DNA of 64,000 nt from Aurantiacibacter luteus (GTDB lineage Bacteria > Pseudomonadota > Alphaproteobacteria > Sphingomonadales > Sphingomonadaceae): positions 124,001 to 188,000 of the forward strand of contig NZ_LBHB01000003.1 of assembly GCF_001010945.1 (NCBI RefSeq), read 5' to 3'. Both the position numbers and the translations under genes were made by a program. Positions 62,531 to 64,000 of the stretch are shown one piece after another. The notes under the pieces were generated by a model. The model saw only the letters and a list, made by a program, of their open reading frames with translations, ran no database searches and was not told the DNA's origin. Positions within the stretch are counted from its first letter, which is position 1; each line of letters starts with the position of its first letter.

Positions 62531-62546
62531 TGCAACCGCCGTGCCA
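62531..62546 (-). promoter_or_regulatory. Sigma-54 (-24/-12) promoter of the psp operon
   Basis: On the minus strand TGGCACGGCGGTTGCA matches the -24/-12 consensus TGGCACG-N4-TTGCA at every defined position. The transcript would start near 62519, about 25 bases before the first ATG. The inverted repeat GGATT-N5-AATCC at 62554-62568 lies just upstream. Confidence 0.9.
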
Positions 62547-62646
62547 GTTGCCGGGATTGGCGGAATCCAGCCGTTTTTTGAGAAGACGTATGGTACGGTG
62601 TTGGTGCCTATTGCCAAGCATCGGGAAAATTTCCTATATCTTGGTC

Positions 62647-63675
62647 GTGGAGCAGAAAAGCCAGTTCATCGGCCAGTCCGGCGCCTTCCTCGACGCGGTC
62701 GAGCGGGCCAGCCGCGCCGCCCCGCTTTCGCGTCCAGTGCTCGTCATCGGCGAGCGCGGCACGGGCAAGGAATTGATCGCCGAGCGCCTGCATCGCCTGT
62801 CCGACAGGTGGGAGGAACCACTCGTCACGATGAATTGCGCCGCCCTTCCCGAAACGCTGATCGAGGCCGAACTGTTCGGACATGAGCAGGGTGCCTTCAC
62901 CGGCGCTACACGGGCGCGCGCCGGACGGTTCGAGGAAGCCGACCGGGGCACGCTGTTTCTCGACGAACTGGGCACACTCTCGATGGGCGCGCAGGAGCGG
63001 CTGCTGCGAGCGGTCGAATACGGTGAGGTAACCCGCATCGGCGCCAGCCGCCCGCAGCGCGTGGACGTGCGGATCGTCGCCGCCACCAACGAGGACCTGC
63101 CGCGCCGGGCCGAGGAAGGCACTTTCCGCGCAGACCTGCTCGACCGGCTGAGCTTCGAGGTCATCACCCTGCCGCCGCTGCGCGTGCGCGAGGGGGACAT
63201 TGGCGTTCTGGCGGACTATTTCGGCCGGCGCATGGCTGCCGAGCTCGGCTGGGAGGAATGGCCCGGCTTCGCCCAGCACGTGGGTGAGGCGATGGAGAAC
63301 CACCCTTGGCCCGGCAACGTACGTGAACTGCGCAACGTGGTGGAACGCGCAATTTACCGCTGGGACGACTGGGGCCAGCCCATCGGCGAGGTGGTTTTCG
63401 ACCCGTTCGACAGCCCGTGGAAACCCGTCGCCACGTCGCAAGCCTCGGCAGCGACGGGCGCGGCCCCTGCCACGACGCCTGCCGTCGCCACCTCCACCCG
63501 GTTCGACCAGGTGAGCGACCTTCGCGGCGCGGTCGACGCGCATGAGCGAGCAATCCTCGAGCACGCGCTGGGCGCCAACCGCTGGAACCAGCGCCAGACC
63601 GCCAAGGCGCTCGGCCTCAGCTACGACCAGCTGCGCCACGCGATCAAGAAGCACGGGCTGACCGACACGGACTGA
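62647..63675 (+). CDS. pspF: Phage shock protein operon transcriptional activator
   Basis: A 342-residue sigma-54 activator without a receiver domain, as PspF is. Walker A GERGTGKE is at 35-42, the intact sigma-54 loop GAFTGA at 82-87, Walker B GTLFLDEL at 101-108, and the C-terminal Fis helix-turn-helix is QRQTAKALGLSYDQLRHAIKK. GTG 62647 gives the family N-terminus (VEQKSQFIGQSGAF); TTG 62641 and ATG 62590 are alternatives. It is divergent from the psp operon, and PspA is expected to inhibit it. Confidence 0.92.
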   Translation: MEQKSQFIGQSGAFLDAVERASRAAPLSRPVLVIGERGTGKELIAERLHRLSDRWEEPLVTMNCAALPETLIEAELFGHEQGAFTGATRARAGRFEEADRGTLFLDELGTLSMGAQERLLRAVEYGEVTRIGASRPQRVDVRIVAATNEDLPRRAEEGTFRADLLDRLSFEVITLPPLRVREGDIGVLADYFGRRMAAELGWEEWPGFAQHVGEAMENHPWPGNVRELRNVVERAIYRWDDWGQPIGEVVFDPFDSPWKPVATSQASAATGAAPATTPAVATSTRFDQVSDLRGAVDAHERAILEHALGANRWNQRQTAKALGLSYDQLRHAIKKHGLTDTD

Positions 63676-63797
63676 CCTCACCGGCGACGCGGCCTATCGC
63701 AATATTGCAACAGTGTGACGCAATCGCACATGGCGGTCTTGCTGCATGAGCTTTCGCTGATATGCCTTGCGGCTCGGGATTGGGACTTCACGCACAA

Positions 63798-64000
63798 ATG
63801 CAGATTCTGTCTGCCCGGGTCGCAGGGCACAGATTCCTTTTCGCACTCGTCTGCCTGCTCGCCGCCTTTGCCGCGGTGGTGCCTGCGCATGATGCACGTG
63901 CGCAGGTCGTGCCCTCGGTGCTGGAAGAAGTGCGCGTCATAACTTCCGACGACGATTCGGCCGAATACCTGCTACGTTTCACGCCCGGCGAGCCGCGCAT
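63798..64000 (+). CDS. Start of a secreted protein, cut by the window end
   Basis: ATG 63798 opens a frame with no stop to the end of the window. A signal peptide runs to about residue 36 (FLFALVCLLAAFAAVVPA, cleavage near ARAQ), then VVPSVLEEVRVITSDDDSAEYLLRF-like beta strands. The strand pattern recalls AMIN-type cell-wall domains, but too little is visible to decide. Confidence 0.6.
   Translation, partial: MQILSARVAGHRFLFALVCLLAAFAAVVPAHDARAQVVPSVLEEVRVITSDDDSAEYLLRFTPGEPR

Overview
The window is high-GC DNA from an alphaproteobacterium, most likely of the Sphingomonadales and close to the Erythrobacteraceae. The pointers are a crtW-crtZ carotenoid ketolase/hydroxylase pair, two large TonB-dependent receptors, a DUF2849/DUF934-type cys operon, an F-ATPase zeta inhibitor (DUF1476), a BolA/Grx4 pair, and a Psp system with PspF. 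The assignment is inferred from gene content; no rRNA or phylogenetic marker was compared.

Layout. 1-4.3 kb: end of proB, an epimerase, a Tat-exported repeat protein, a JmjC/cupin protein and a membrane protein. 4.3-11.4 kb (minus): a tightly overlapping sulfur block, sseA-metC-mscS-cobA-DUF2849-sulfite reductase-DUF934-cysH. 11.5-13.4 kb: queF and UDP-glucose dehydrogenase. 13.4-14.4 kb: AT-richer DNA with no convincing gene. 14.4-21.2 kb (minus): tetR, then adaptor, RND pump and outer-membrane channel. 21.3-31.1 kb: a four-gene minus-strand unit (dctA, esterase-like hydrolase, TonB receptor, M14 carboxypeptidase), divergent from a DctB/DctD-like two-component pair. 31.4-37.5 kb: tRNA-Thr, TM2 protein, DUF429-like protein, rarA, a PadR regulator with glycine/phenylalanine repeats, a glycosyltransferase and a lipoprotein. 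37.5-43 kb: typA, a second TonB receptor and an RDD protein. 43-48 kb: ABC exporter of YbbA/YbbP type, arylesterase, recF. 48.2-48.6 kb: a sigma-54-driven mini-operon with a PspC-domain protein. 48.7-50.5 kb: tRNA-Arg followed by small, partly degraded genes. 50.5-56.6 kb (minus): HMCES-type peptidase, secreted protein, grxD, bolA, ATPase inhibitor, leuD, small membrane protein, DNA glycosylase, metallo-beta-lactamase-fold protein, leuC. 56.6-58.9 kb: thioesterase, crtW, crtZ, an unknown protein and a Pmp3 peptide. 59-64 kb: sufE, a dispersed inverted repeat, a long psp operon read from a textbook sigma-54 promoter, divergent pspF, and the start of a secreted protein.

How the parts work together. 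The sulfur block covers reduction of activated sulfate to sulfide, siroheme synthesis for the reductase, and cystathionine and mercaptopyruvate metabolism. The dct locus looks like one uptake route: outer-membrane receptor, two secreted hydrolases and an inner-membrane symporter. Its regulator has lost the GAFTGA sigma-54 contact loop, and no -24/-12 promoter is visible there. By contrast PspF keeps GAFTGA, and two -24/-12 promoters are present in the window, one before the psp operon and one before the distant pspC-like gene. The psp operon carries four extra small membrane/coiled-coil proteins that share a motif with one another and resemble PspB in architecture. This is the most unusual system in the window.

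Three genes (RDD protein, DNA glycosylase, unknown protein after crtZ) have no ATG, GTG or TTG where the protein should begin. The last two appear to start at ATT and CTG overlapping the stop codon of the gene before them.
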